DNA of 64,000 nt from Verrucomicrobiaceae bacterium (GTDB lineage Bacteria > Verrucomicrobiota > Verrucomicrobiia > Verrucomicrobiales > Akkermansiaceae): NCBI GenBank assembly GCA_027487435.1, contig JAIYDP010000224.1, positions 28,057 through 92,056 on the forward strand. Direction: 5' to 3'. Shown one piece after another: positions 25,755 through 35,298 of this stretch (position 1 is the stretch's first letter; each line of letters starts with the position of its first letter). The notes beneath the pieces were generated by a model that searched no databases, was not told the DNA's origin, and saw only the letters and a program-made list of their open reading frames with translations. The translations under genes and the position numbers were made by a program.

Positions 25755-28312
25755 AACAGTGGACAGAATCAGCAGAAAAGCGATTGGAGCAATACTTACA
25801 AGAGCGAGTGGAGCGCGAGGGGATGTATGGCGAAGAAGCCGCCGAACTCAAGGATGACTTGCGTCGGCACATCCACGAAGAAATCTCGAAGAGTCAGGTT
25901 GGCACCTGTAGCTTGATGGAGCTAGAAAATGTGTTAGGGAAAATCGATGCTGGATACAGTCCGAGCGTATCGCCGTCCGCCGTGAAATCGAAGTCGAGAA
26001 ATGAGAAATCCAAGAGGATGTTGCTATGGCTGTTTGGTGTGATCATTCCGTTAGGCATTGTCTTGTTTGAGTGGGCGACAAATTTTTGTGCTGGGGTATT
26101 TTTTGAAACCATTCCTACGGTGGCGCATGGTTTGCTCTTGCTGACTGTGCCGATGGTGCATTTTTGGCTGTTGCGCACGAAGGAGCAAGCGCAGAAGGTA
26201 GGGTGGAAATGGCGTGCTGTAGGAGCGGGAGTGAGTTTTGGCGTAAGCTTGTTTTACGCGCTGCTGTTTTTGCCGTTGGTGCCAGCATCATGCTTCGCGA
26301 TGATCCTTTTCGGGATGGGACTTTTGTCCCTATCGCCGATCTTCGCATGGATATGCTCCTACCGGATCTATCGGGCAGAAAAACGTCACGCGGCATCTTG
26401 CGGGGTGAAACATTTCACGCGGGTATGGCGCACGGCATTTCTCGTGGTATTTGCGGCTCTGTGTTTGCATGAAGTTCCTGCGCTATGGACGCGTCATCAA
26501 GTGGTTCGCTACTTTGAGGAGGAGGAAGCCGTTTCCCAAAATGCCTTGCAAGCGCTGCGTTTCTATCATTCTGCGGATACGTTGTTGCACATGTGCTATG
26601 AAACGAATTGGAATAGAAGTGGCGGCAGCATCAGCAACTGGGTTAGCAGAAGTGCATGGAGTTCGTTATTTTTGGACGAAAGCGTTAGAGTTCAGTATGA
26701 TAGTGCAAAAGTGCGCGATTTTTATTTCCGCGTGACGGGCGTTCCCTTCAATTCGCAACGTCCTCCGCACTGGCAGAATGCGAGCAGTTTTTCGCAACGA
26801 GGCGGCTCATGGGAAAGGGAGCTTGAAGAAATCGATTACGATCTCGGTGGCGATGTGGTTGCGGCGAAAGTGAAAAATCTCGACTGCAAGGAATCGCGCT
26901 TCGATGGACATCTCGATGCCAAGGCTCGCATCGGCTACGGCGAGTGGACCTTGGTTTTCCGCAATACGGCAACGATAGCCAAAGAAGCGCGTTGCCAAAT
27001 GCGCCTTCCGAGCGGCGGACAGGTGAGTCGATTGACGCTGTGGATCAATGACGAACCGCGTGAGGCAGCTTTTGGCACGGTGGCTCAGGTCAAGGCAGCC
27101 TATAAGGAAGTTGCCGTGGTGCAACGTCGCGATCCAGTGCTGGTGAATATGATCGGCCCAGATACCATCATGGTGCAATGTTTCCCCGTGCCGCCAAGAG
27201 GTGAGATGAAAATCCGCATCGGCATCACGGCTCCGTTGGAAGGCGATACATGGCGCTTGCCCTACATCACCGAGAAAAATTTTGGACAAGTCTCGCAAAT
27301 GCAAAACGCCTTATGGATGCAGGCGGACAAGGCATTTTCTTGCATCGATAACACAAAAAAATCGCACGCCGATGGCGAAATGCAGTCGCTCAGTTTTGGC
27401 AGCGATACCATGAAGCTACGGATGAAATTGTCCGAAACACCGAAAGAGCCGAGCGCCGTTTGGTGTGAAGATCGTTTCGCCGAACCTGAGCAGCGATACC
27501 TCATCGGCGCAGCGCAAACCATCAACTCACCGGCGATGGAAAAAATCATCGTCGTGGTCGATGGCTCAAAAGCCCTGCAAGAACAACGCGCATGGATCGC
27601 CAACGCACTCAAAGACCAAGCCGTTCGTATCATTCTCGCTAACGATGCCGCCCTCGACATCAGCGCGGGCGCTCTCGCCAAGCACGAGTTTCGCGGTGGC
27701 TGCGATAACGAGCCAGCGCTTTATGAAGCCTTGCGCGATGCGAAAGAATCCACCAACGCCGCAGTGGTGTGGTTGCATGGGCCGCAACCGACAATGCTTT
27801 GCAAGAGCGAGCGGATTTTGCAGTTGTTAGAACGTGGCAACAATCGTCCGAAATTCTTCGCCCTACCCGTAATCGATGGCGCGAACCGCTTGTTCGAGGC
27901 GCTGGGTCGCAGCGGATTGATGACATCGGCCCCCAGTGATGCAGGTAGTGAAGCGGGGCTATCGGCATGGGTCAAACGACTCAACCAAGGCGGCGAAATG
28001 TTTTCCTGGAAATGGTCGCACCAAGAGCCATTCGCAGGCCTCACGGGAGAGAAAGTAAGCGATCAACTCGCGCGGCTGTGGGCGATGGAAGAAGTAGCCA
28101 AAACCAAAAACGGCAGATTGGCGGTGAAATATCAATTGGTCAGTTACGTTTCAGGCGCGGTGGTCTTAGAAACGATGGAACAATATGCCCGCCATGGTTT
28201 GCAACCCGTTGATACCGCCACCACACCGAGCGTGCCGAATGTTCCCGAACCCTCGACGATCTTGCTCATCCTGTTAGGCCCGCTCATGGCCTGCCTACGT
28301 CGCAAGCGTTGA
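25751..28312 (+). CDS. HAAS / transmembrane / VIT / VWA-like / PEP-CTERM protein
   Basis: An 853-aa membrane protein. Residues 1-70 (EKRLEQYLQERVEREGM, HIHEEISKSQVG) resemble the HAAS domain found next to PadR regulators. Residues about 95-240 hold four or five membrane helices. A VIT-type beta domain follows (about 370-510; EARCQMRLPSGGQVSRLTLWI, GTVAQVKAAYKEV), then a VWA-like region with KIIVVVDGSK at about 600. The C-terminus is VPEPSTILLILLGPLM, then ACLRRKR (831-853), a PEP-CTERM tail. It resembles VIT proteins of exosortase systems. Role unknown; possibly regulates or anchors an export complex. Confidence 0.8.
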   Translation: MKQWTESAEKRLEQYLQERVEREGMYGEEAAELKDDLRRHIHEEISKSQVGTCSLMELENVLGKIDAGYSPSVSPSAVKSKSRNEKSKRMLLWLFGVIIPLGIVLFEWATNFCAGVFFETIPTVAHGLLLLTVPMVHFWLLRTKEQAQKVGWKWRAVGAGVSFGVSLFYALLFLPLVPASCFAMILFGMGLLSLSPIFAWICSYRIYRAEKRHAASCGVKHFTRVWRTAFLVVFAALCLHEVPALWTRHQVVRYFEEEEAVSQNALQALRFYHSADTLLHMCYETNWNRSGGSISNWVSRSAWSSLFLDESVRVQYDSAKVRDFYFRVTGVPFNSQRPPHWQNASSFSQRGGSWERELEEIDYDLGGDVVAAKVKNLDCKESRFDGHLDAKARIGYGEWTLVFRNTATIAKEARCQMRLPSGGQVSRLTLWINDEPREAAFGTVAQVKAAYKEVAVVQRRDPVLVNMIGPDTIMVQCFPVPPRGEMKIRIGITAPLEGDTWRLPYITEKNFGQVSQMQNALWMQADKAFSCIDNTKKSHADGEMQSLSFGSDTMKLRMKLSETPKEPSAVWCEDRFAEPEQRYLIGAAQTINSPAMEKIIVVVDGSKALQEQRAWIANALKDQAVRIILANDAALDISAGALAKHEFRGGCDNEPALYEALRDAKESTNAAVVWLHGPQPTMLCKSERILQLLERGNNRPKFFALPVIDGANRLFEALGRSGLMTSAPSDAGSEAGLSAWVKRLNQGGEMFSWKWSHQEPFAGLTGEKVSDQLARLWAMEEVAKTKNGRLAVKYQLVSYVSGAVVLETMEQYARHGLQPVDTATTPSVPNVPEPSTILLILLGPLMACLRRKR

Positions 28313-28477
28313 GAGTGTGACGTGGTCTCCCGAAATACCTACCATGGACTTCGTGACTCCATCGACATTGTGATATGCCAAGCGGCGGAGATTATGCTCC
28401 ATTTTCGATGATCAACATAGTTCTGCACATACCTTCTTTTAGGTTGTGCAAAGCGAGGAAGTCAGTATCTTGGAAGT

Positions 28478-29404
28478 ATGAACGGCATGAGGAATCTCTG
28501 GTTGGCAATGCAAAGTGTGTTTTGCCCATTTTTCGTAGGGACGTTTGCTGGATCGGTTCAGGGACAGATTGTGGATTGTCATGTGCATTTGTGGGACTTG
28601 TCGCGTCCAGAGGGGTTGACCTGGATTAAGAAAGATGACCCTGTGCTGCAACGGAATATGCTACCGGCGGACTTTGAGAAAATCGCTCAGGCGAATGGCG
28701 TGACGGGCGTAGTAATCGTGCAGGCAGGACAGAGCCTGCCCGATAATCAATGGAACCTCGATGTCACGGCGCATAATCCCAAGTTGTTTTGTGGCTTGGT
28801 AGGGAATCTATCGCAAGTGATTGGCACTGAGGCATTTGCACCACTGTTTGAGAAACTGTGCAAAGATCCGCGTTATCTGGGGTATCGTCTCTCGGGAAGA
28901 CCCCCGCAGGGATTGAGCGAGACTTTCTATAAAGATCTCGAACTCACCGCTACTGCGGGCAAAAGTGTTGATTTTCTACTCGGCGGGTATTCGCTTGCAG
29001 AAGTTGAGGCGATTGCGAAACGTGTTCCGAAGTTGCGGATCATCATCGATCATTTTGGCGGGGTTCAATTGACTGGCGCTCCGCTAGATGCAGCTTGGGT
29101 GAAGGCGTTTCGTGCTGTATCGCAACAGCCGAATGTCTTTTGCAAAGTCTCTGCCTTGTATGGTCGTGTAGAAAAGCAACCTGCACCTAAGGATTTGTCA
29201 TTTTATCAAGAGGTTCTCGACCTAGCGTTCGACAGCTTTGGCGAAGATCGGTTGGTGTATGGCAGTGATTGGCCGGTGACGGAGGCTACAGGCGACTATG
29301 CCTCGGTGTTAGAGCTGACAAGTGCGTTTTTTGGTAAAAAAGGTAAGCAAACGAGCGAGAAATTGTTTCATCGCAATGCAGAGAAGTTTTATTTGAGGAA
29401 ATAG
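28478..29404 (+). CDS. Exported amidohydrolase (TIM-barrel, Amidohydro_2)
   Basis: A 308-aa metal-dependent hydrolase. Residues about 7-28 look like a signal peptide ending near VQG. Metal-binding HxH is IVDCHVHLW; later motifs are IIIDHFGG (His), and YGSDWPV (Asp). This set is typical of the amidohydrolase_2 family that includes L-fuconolactonases and 2-pyrone-4,6-dicarboxylate hydrolases. Substrate not determined. A second ATG lies 3 codons in. Confidence 0.86.
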   Translation: MNGMRNLWLAMQSVFCPFFVGTFAGSVQGQIVDCHVHLWDLSRPEGLTWIKKDDPVLQRNMLPADFEKIAQANGVTGVVIVQAGQSLPDNQWNLDVTAHNPKLFCGLVGNLSQVIGTEAFAPLFEKLCKDPRYLGYRLSGRPPQGLSETFYKDLELTATAGKSVDFLLGGYSLAEVEAIAKRVPKLRIIIDHFGGVQLTGAPLDAAWVKAFRAVSQQPNVFCKVSALYGRVEKQPAPKDLSFYQEVLDLAFDSFGEDRLVYGSDWPVTEATGDYASVLELTSAFFGKKGKQTSEKLFHRNAEKFYLRK

Positions 29405-29473
29405 CCATTCACATCGCTTCTTTGCATCGGCTTCGAGGCACGGTTGATCGAAAGCGCGTGTGTCACTTTTTCT

Positions 29474-31084
29474 TTATGCGGTGACGGCTCCGCGGTCATC
29501 GTTGAGGCCAGATTTTTCTAGGAAATAATCATAGCCGCCAGCGTAGCGGGTGACGGCGCCGTGATTGATGTGGAGTGTGGTTTCCGCTAAGGAGCGGATG
29601 AAGTGGACATCGTGGGAGATGAAGACGAGCGTGCCTTGATAGGATTTTAGCGCACTAACGAGAGAATCAATCGATAGAATGTCAAGGTGCGTGGTGGGCT
29701 CGTCCATCAGCAGGAGGTTCGGGGGATTGACGAGGAATTTCACGAGGTTGAGGCGTGACTTTTCGCCGCCGGAGAGGACTGGAGTGCGCTTTTCGACATC
29801 GGTGCGGCGGAATAGGAAAGATCCTAGTATGGAGCGCGCTTCGTCTTCGCGGAGTGTGGAGCAGGCACTCATGACCTCTTCGAGCACCGTGTTGTTTTCG
29901 TTGAGGGCTTCGCTGCGGTGCTGGCTGTAGTAGCCGAGTTTGGTGGCGTAGCCGACATCGACTTTTCCGCCGTTGATGGGGATGACGCCGGCAAGGATTT
30001 TGAGCAGGGTGGATTTGCCAGCGCCGTTGGGGCCGACAAGGACGATTTTGTCATTGCGCTCGATGGTGAGGTCGAGGTCTTTGTAGATTTGTTTGCTGCC
30101 GTAGGCTTGAGAAACTTTTTGGAGTTCTATGACTTTTTGGTTGGATCGAGGTGGCTGCGGGAAGCTGAAACGGAAAGCTTTGCGGGGAGCGCGAGGCTTT
30201 TCGACGCGTTCGAGTTTTTCGAGGAACTTGACGCGCGACTGGACTTGTGAGGCCTTGGAGGTCACCTGGCGGAAGCGGTCGATGAATTCTTGGTGTTGCT
30301 CGATTTCCTTGTTTTGGTTGCGATAGGCTTGGACTTGCTGTTCGTAGCGTTGTTCGCGCTGAGTGAGGTAACTGGTGTAGTTGCCGGGGTAGGTGATGAG
30401 CTTTTGGGCATCGGGGTCGATCTCGACAATGGTTTCGATGAGTCCGTCCATGAAATCGCGATCGTGGGAGATCATCAGGATGGCACCGGAATAGTTCAGC
30501 AGGTAGCGCTGGAGCCAGATGAGGGATAGGAGGTCGAGGTGGTTGGTGGGTTCGTCGAGCATGAGCAGGTCAGGCTCCATCACGAGGAGTCGTGCGAGGT
30601 AGGCGCGCATGATCCAGCCGCCGGAGTACTCGTGGGCGGGTTTGTGGAAGTCGATTTCTTTGAAGCCGAGGCCGTTGAGGATTTTTTTGGCTTTCGGTTC
30701 GAGTTGGTAGCCGTTGAGGTGGTTGAATTGGTCTTGGGCTTTGGCGTAGGTGGGGCTGGCGTGGTCGTTTTTTGCTTCGAATTCGCGGATGGTGCGGAGG
30801 AGTCCGACCATTTCTGGGGTGACGCCCATGGCAATTTCGAGGATGGTTTCGTCGCCAGGGGAGCCGGCTTCTTGGGCGAGGTAGCCGGTGATGGCGTATT
30901 CGTCGCGCTCGATGGTGCCTTCGTCAGGGCGGTCTTCATCGAGGATCATGCGGAAGAGTGTGGATTTTCCTGCGCCGTTCGGGCCGACGAGAGCAACGCG
31001 TTCGCCCCAGTTGATGGTCATTTCGGCCTCGCGAAGAAGGGTGCGGCCGCCGAGGGTTTTGGTAAGTTTGTGGACGCTGAGCAT
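29474..31084 (-). CDS. ABC-F family ATPase
   Basis: A 536-aa soluble protein from ATG 31084 (MLSVHKLTKTLGGRTLL). It has two ABC domains, each with Walker A (GPNGAGKSTL), a signature (YSGGWIMRAYLARLL; LSGGEKSRLNLVKFL) and Walker B plus catalytic Glu (LLMLDEPTNHLD; LLLMDEPTTHLD). The linker between them carries the ABC-F charged helical region. No membrane domain is present, so it probably acts on ribosomes (translation factor type) rather than transport. A TTG at 31123 is an alternative start but not supported by homology pattern. Confidence 0.92.
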   Translation of the reverse strand: MLSVHKLTKTLGGRTLLREAEMTINWGERVALVGPNGAGKSTLFRMILDEDRPDEGTIERDEYAITGYLAQEAGSPGDETILEIAMGVTPEMVGLLRTIREFEAKNDHASPTYAKAQDQFNHLNGYQLEPKAKKILNGLGFKEIDFHKPAHEYSGGWIMRAYLARLLVMEPDLLMLDEPTNHLDLLSLIWLQRYLLNYSGAILMISHDRDFMDGLIETIVEIDPDAQKLITYPGNYTSYLTQREQRYEQQVQAYRNQNKEIEQHQEFIDRFRQVTSKASQVQSRVKFLEKLERVEKPRAPRKAFRFSFPQPPRSNQKVIELQKVSQAYGSKQIYKDLDLTIERNDKIVLVGPNGAGKSTLLKILAGVIPINGGKVDVGYATKLGYYSQHRSEALNENNTVLEEVMSACSTLREDEARSILGSFLFRRTDVEKRTPVLSGGEKSRLNLVKFLVNPPNLLLMDEPTTHLDILSIDSLVSALKSYQGTLVFISHDVHFIRSLAETTLHINHGAVTRYAGGYDYFLEKSGLNDDRGAVTA

Positions 31085-31199
31085 ACTGCGGCGCAGGTTG
31101 GCGGAGAATGGGTGTGAGTTCAAGAGCGATTTGCGATGTTTGCGGATGTTTGCAAATGTTTGGATTGGCAGAGACGTGGGTGCATGGCAAGCTGCGTGG

Positions 31200-31661
31200 G
31201 TGAGTCATTGGTTGATCAAGAGCGAGCCGGATGTTTTTTCGATTTCTGATTTGAAGCGGGTGAAGCGGGAGCCGTGGAATGGGGTGCGGAACTATCAAGC
31301 GCGCAATTTCATGTGGAGACAGATGCGGGTAGGGGATTTGGCGTTATTTTACCATAGCAATGCCGTGCCGCCTGGCGTGGTGGGTGTCGCGCGAGTGGCG
31401 AGTGAGCCGTACGCGGATGCGACGCAGTTTGATCCAGCGTCTGAATATTTTGATGCGAAGGCATCGGAGGAAACCCCGCGTTGGTGGTTGGTGGATTTTG
31501 CGTTTGAGGAAGCGTTTGTGGAAATGGTGACCTTGGAACGGATGCGTCGTGAAGCGGTTCTTGAGGGTATGGTGTTGTTGCAGAAGGGCACGCGGTTGTC
31601 CATTACGCCGGTGGAGCAGAGGCACTTTGACCAGATCGTGAAGTGGGGGCGTGGCCGGTGA
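31200..31661 (+). CDS. EVE domain protein
   Basis: A 153-aa protein from GTG 31200. SHWLIKSEPDVFSISDLKR and PWNGVRNYQARNFMWRQMRVGDLALFYHSN are diagnostic of EVE (PUA-like) domains. LWWLVDF-like text is present as RWWLVDFAFEE. The fold is thought to recognise modified nucleobases. It is often next to unrelated housekeeping genes. The stop overlaps the next gene (TGATG). Confidence 0.93.
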   Translation: MSHWLIKSEPDVFSISDLKRVKREPWNGVRNYQARNFMWRQMRVGDLALFYHSNAVPPGVVGVARVASEPYADATQFDPASEYFDAKASEETPRWWLVDFAFEEAFVEMVTLERMRREAVLEGMVLLQKGTRLSITPVEQRHFDQIVKWGRGR

Positions 31662-32401
31662 TGTGGGAGGATCCGTCGATGTTTGGGCGCGCATGCATTG
31701 CTGCGGTGTGCGTCGGCTTGGCGAAGGCTGGGTTTAGCGGCATCTCGCTGATTTCGGTGTTTTTGTTTGCCGATTTGTTTGGAGCTAAGCACTCGGTTGG
31801 TTTGGTGTTGCCGCTGTTGATTGTGGCGGATTTGTTGGCGTATCCAGCGTTCCGCGAACATGGTTCGTGGAAACCAGTGTGGCGTTTGTTGGGGCCTGCG
31901 CTGCTGGGCTTAGCTGCGGGTTGGTTTTTGTTAGGTAAGATTGATGACCAGCAAGCACGATGGGCGATAGGGGGCAGCATTTTATTGATGGTCGCGGTGC
32001 AAGGGTTGAGATCATGGAAACAGGAAGCCTTTGCGCGAATGGCGGAGTCGGCAGGTTTTGGAAACGCCTCCGCAGTATGTGGTGGAGTGGCCACGATGCT
32101 GGCAAACGCCGCTGGGCCGGTAATTCAGTTGTATTTGATTTCCAAGCGATTGCCGAAGATGGAGTTGCTCGGGATCAGCTTGCGATTTTTCCTGCTGATC
32201 AATTTGATCAAGCTGCCGCTAAATTTTCAGCTCAACTTGATCAATCGGGAGACATTGCTCTTGAACGCTACGTTGATCCCAGGAGTACTTGTTGGTGTTT
32301 ATTGTGGCAGGTACTTGGTGAAGAAGGTGCCGCAGCGGCTATTTGAGATTTTGGTGCTAACCTTCTCGACGGTTGCTGGACTGAAGCTTTGCTTTTTTTG
32401 A
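31661..32401 (+). CDS. TauE/SafE-family permease
   Basis: A 246-aa membrane protein with about seven to eight helices. The first half has VGLAKAGFSGISLISVFLFA, and the second half GGVATMLANAAGPVIQLYLISKRLPK, both typical of TauE/SafE sulfite or anion exporters. ATG 31661 overlaps the EVE stop (TGATG); an in-frame GTG at 31643 is less likely. Substrate unknown. Confidence 0.86.
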   Translation: MWEDPSMFGRACIAAVCVGLAKAGFSGISLISVFLFADLFGAKHSVGLVLPLLIVADLLAYPAFREHGSWKPVWRLLGPALLGLAAGWFLLGKIDDQQARWAIGGSILLMVAVQGLRSWKQEAFARMAESAGFGNASAVCGGVATMLANAAGPVIQLYLISKRLPKMELLGISLRFFLLINLIKLPLNFQLNLINRETLLLNATLIPGVLVGVYCGRYLVKKVPQRLFEILVLTFSTVAGLKLCFF

Positions 32402-32483
32402 TTTTTTGCTCAATAACGTCGTGCTTGCGAGGCTAATGATGACTCTGAAAATCGCGGTGTGGTTCTTCGGATTTCAGATAATA

Positions 32484-34703
32484 TTAATCACCCATTTTGA
32501 CTTGGTCTTCTAGTCGTAAACGATAGCTTTCCACGGCACGACTCCACGCTGGATGCAATTGATCAAATGGACGAGACCATACGCTACGATGCATCGTAAG
32601 CATGCTCTGAGCACTATACATCACTTCTGCCATCTCATTCTTGCTAAGGCTATCTGGCCCATCCGTGAGCCAGCGTCCCGTGAGGATGGATTCTGCGTGG
32701 TCCGTCTCGGATTCGAGTAATGAAACATGCACGCCATTTACGTAAGGATCCACCACAGCAGCTACCACACCACTACGATGTGCAGCATTTGCTGTAAGCG
32801 CAGGATCCACCGCTGCTTTTGCCTCATCCGCCAAAACCATTACCTCACTTGGCTTCAGCTCTTCGGGCGTTACTAAAATTCGATGATGCAACATGGCTAA
32901 TCCATACCGTGATCGGCTGGTCAAAACAGAAATTACCGGAGCAAAAACCAAACCGACTAGTATGGGTGCCATCCAGAATAAAAATCCCACTCCAATCATA
33001 TAGCCAACCCACGTCCACAACACGCCGATGATCATCGCTGGAGCATGATAACGAAATGCCTCGCCCCATCCGGTTCCATCTGTCTCACGATTTTGATTTC
33101 CCCATTTCACCGATCTACCAAACACCATGCCTAAGACGATTAACGTGTGTGAAACCATGATGCTCGGAGCGAGGAGTGCGCTTAGCATCATCTCAAGTGC
33201 CACACTCGCTGTCAGCCTCACAACACTACCAAAACTACGCCGGATCGAGCCAAAACAAAGAACTCCAAGGTAAGCAAAAATCTTCGGCGAAAACAAAAGA
33301 AACATCACTAACGTTGTCAGTACAAAGGCCTGAATGTCGCCAGTTATATCGAAATACTTACCCACAATTCCATCAAAGGGCAGTTTGCTCAATTGACTAG
33401 AACGGAAATCAAATGCCACCCAAGTATTCAGTAGCATGAACAAAAACCACACGGGACTGCCCAAATATGCCATGATGCCAATGAACAAATGCGTCCGCGA
33501 GGCAAAGGGAAACTTCTTCGCAAAAACCAACCACATGTGCTGCAGGTTTCCTTGGCACCAGCGGCGATCGCGCTTCAAGTGATCGATCAACGTCGGCGGT
33601 GCTTCCTCATACGTTCCCTCGATGTCCCAAGCGAGCCACACTTCCCATCCTGCTTTGACCATTAATGCCGCTTCCACGAAGTCGTGACTAAGAATTTTTC
33701 CGCCAAAGGGCTCCTTTCCCGGCAGTGCTGGCAACTCACAAAATTCCGAAAATGGCCGCACGCGAATCAAGGCATTATGCCCCCAATAGCTCCCCTGACC
33801 CAACTGCCAGTAGTTCAACCCACGGATGAACAAGGGCCCATACAGGCGCATCGCAAACTGCTGCAGCCTCGTGAAAACGGATGTCCCTCGGATCAACTTC
33901 GGTGGCGTTTGTAATATACCAAGTCGCGGATGCGCTTCCATCGTCCGTGCCATTGTCACAATGTCACGCCCCTCCATCAAGCTATCCGCATCCAGCACCA
34001 CCATCCCCTCATAGCGCCCACCCCAGGTCTTGATGAAGTCTCCAATATTTCCCGCCTTACGATTCTCATTGATCCTTCGGCGACGATAGAACACCCGACC
34101 AAATGCATTCAATTTCCGGCATAGATTCGTCCATGCCACCTCTTCTTCCACCCATAGCGACAATTGCGTCGTGTCACTCAAAAGGAAAAAATCAAATGCC
34201 TCTAGTTGCCCCGTAGCTTCGATGGAGCGAAAGATCGCCTCCACTCGCGCACAAACCTTGACGATATCTTCATTGTACACCGGCATCACCACCGCAAAGC
34301 GGCGATCTAACTTCTCCTGCTTATCCCGCACCATCCGCGTCACCCGCACCGCTCGCCAGAAAAACAATCGATCCCATAACCCCAGCAGCGCGTGAAATGA
34401 ACCCAATACCAACAAGCCATTCAGCAAGGAAAACACGATCAACAACAACACATGCGTCGCATGCCAACCCATTCGATAAAACAAATCTGCCAACCACAAT
34501 GTCGCCAACACATTCGTTAGCACTACTACCCCAAAAAAACAAAAACGTCGCAGCCACGTACGCTGCGAACTGATCAACGCCTGCGCCGATGCCGGTGGAG
34601 CCGCCGCTGCATTACTTTCCGACCATACAAACGATTCAGGCTCGCGTGCGTCAGCATCCAGATCTTCTTGGGCGTCCTCGCCACTCGGTTTCTTGATTTC
34701 CAT
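32484..34703 (-). CDS. opgH: Osmoregulated periplasmic glucan glucosyltransferase OpgH
   Basis: A 739-aa membrane GT2 enzyme that would build beta-glucan from UDP-glucose and pass it through the inner membrane. It shows VVMPVYNEDIVKVCARVEAIF, VVLDADSLM (DxD), ILSHDFVEAALM, and DRRWCQGNLQH (QxxRW-like Q/RW). Two helices lie near residues 55-110 and further helices after about 390. The motifs match MdoH/OpgH strongly. It is separated from opgG by one unknown gene on the same strand, suggesting a three-gene operon. Confidence 0.94.
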   Translation of the reverse strand: MEIKKPSGEDAQEDLDADAREPESFVWSESNAAAAPPASAQALISSQRTWLRRFCFFGVVVLTNVLATLWLADLFYRMGWHATHVLLLIVFSLLNGLLVLGSFHALLGLWDRLFFWRAVRVTRMVRDKQEKLDRRFAVVMPVYNEDIVKVCARVEAIFRSIEATGQLEAFDFFLLSDTTQLSLWVEEEVAWTNLCRKLNAFGRVFYRRRRINENRKAGNIGDFIKTWGGRYEGMVVLDADSLMEGRDIVTMARTMEAHPRLGILQTPPKLIRGTSVFTRLQQFAMRLYGPLFIRGLNYWQLGQGSYWGHNALIRVRPFSEFCELPALPGKEPFGGKILSHDFVEAALMVKAGWEVWLAWDIEGTYEEAPPTLIDHLKRDRRWCQGNLQHMWLVFAKKFPFASRTHLFIGIMAYLGSPVWFLFMLLNTWVAFDFRSSQLSKLPFDGIVGKYFDITGDIQAFVLTTLVMFLLFSPKIFAYLGVLCFGSIRRSFGSVVRLTASVALEMMLSALLAPSIMVSHTLIVLGMVFGRSVKWGNQNRETDGTGWGEAFRYHAPAMIIGVLWTWVGYMIGVGFLFWMAPILVGLVFAPVISVLTSRSRYGLAMLHHRILVTPEELKPSEVMVLADEAKAAVDPALTANAAHRSGVVAAVVDPYVNGVHVSLLESETDHAESILTGRWLTDGPDSLSKNEMAEVMYSAQSMLTMHRSVWSRPFDQLHPAWSRAVESYRLRLEDQVKMGD

Positions 34704-34707
34704 TCGT

Positions 34708-35298
34708 TCAGCCTTTCCATATCAACCATCCGATGGCCGTAATCCCGGATAAAATCGCCAAGGAAAAAAGCTTCTTCATCATGGGTCGCGTTTCCATCAT
34801 CGTAAACCACTGCGCGGCACCACTCCCCAGCGCATTCAGCTCTAGCGGCCTTGGTGTCATCGTCAACGCGGCAAACTGCGGTCCCGCCGCCAAATACGAA
34901 CTCTGCATCTTCTTCACAAACGGCTCCGGCCATGGTGCCTGCGCTAAAAAAACAGGCTGCCACTTCCCCGGCATATCTGCCAACAACAACGCCAACCTCC
35001 CCCGTGCCGCAAGACGATTGTCCTCAAGCTCCACGTTCAATACCCCAGAAGTCCAGTCCGCTACAGCCTTGAGCGTTTCCTCCATCGCTAACACCCTCGG
35101 CACCATCTCGGGCTCTCGTCCTTGGCGATCCGATGCACGAAACAAGATCGCTCGCACCATATCTGCTACCAGCAAGCGATTCTTCAATTGCAACGCACGC
35201 AAATAGCACTCCACAGAAATGTAAGCCTCTTCCCACTCGGCAAGCTCCATCTCCGTCATCGGACGAAGATTACTTATGGCTGAATTCGATATACCCAT
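34708..35298 (-). CDS. Unknown protein between opgG and opgH
   Basis: About 196 aa. The N-terminal two thirds look helical (ELAEWEEAYISVECYLRALQ, LEETLKAVADW-like text) with no recognised motif. The C-terminus ends in one hydrophobic helix (LFSLAILSGITAIGWLIW) as a tail anchor. It overlaps opgG by 25 nt and ends 4 nt before opgH, so it is probably co-expressed and may help glucan synthesis or membrane assembly. Starts at 35298 or 35259 are both possible; neither has a clear ribosome-binding site. Confidence 0.65.
   Translation of the reverse strand: MGISNSAISNLRPMTEMELAEWEEAYISVECYLRALQLKNRLLVADMVRAILFRASDRQGREPEMVPRVLAMEETLKAVADWTSGVLNVELEDNRLAARGRLALLLADMPGKWQPVFLAQAPWPEPFVKKMQSSYLAAGPQFAALTMTPRPLELNALGSGAAQWFTMMETRPMMKKLFSLAILSGITAIGWLIWKG

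Noticed and set aside
30539..31117. 192-aa plus-strand ORF rich in Val/Phe/Glu
   Set aside because: Antisense shadow of the ABC-F ATPase gene.
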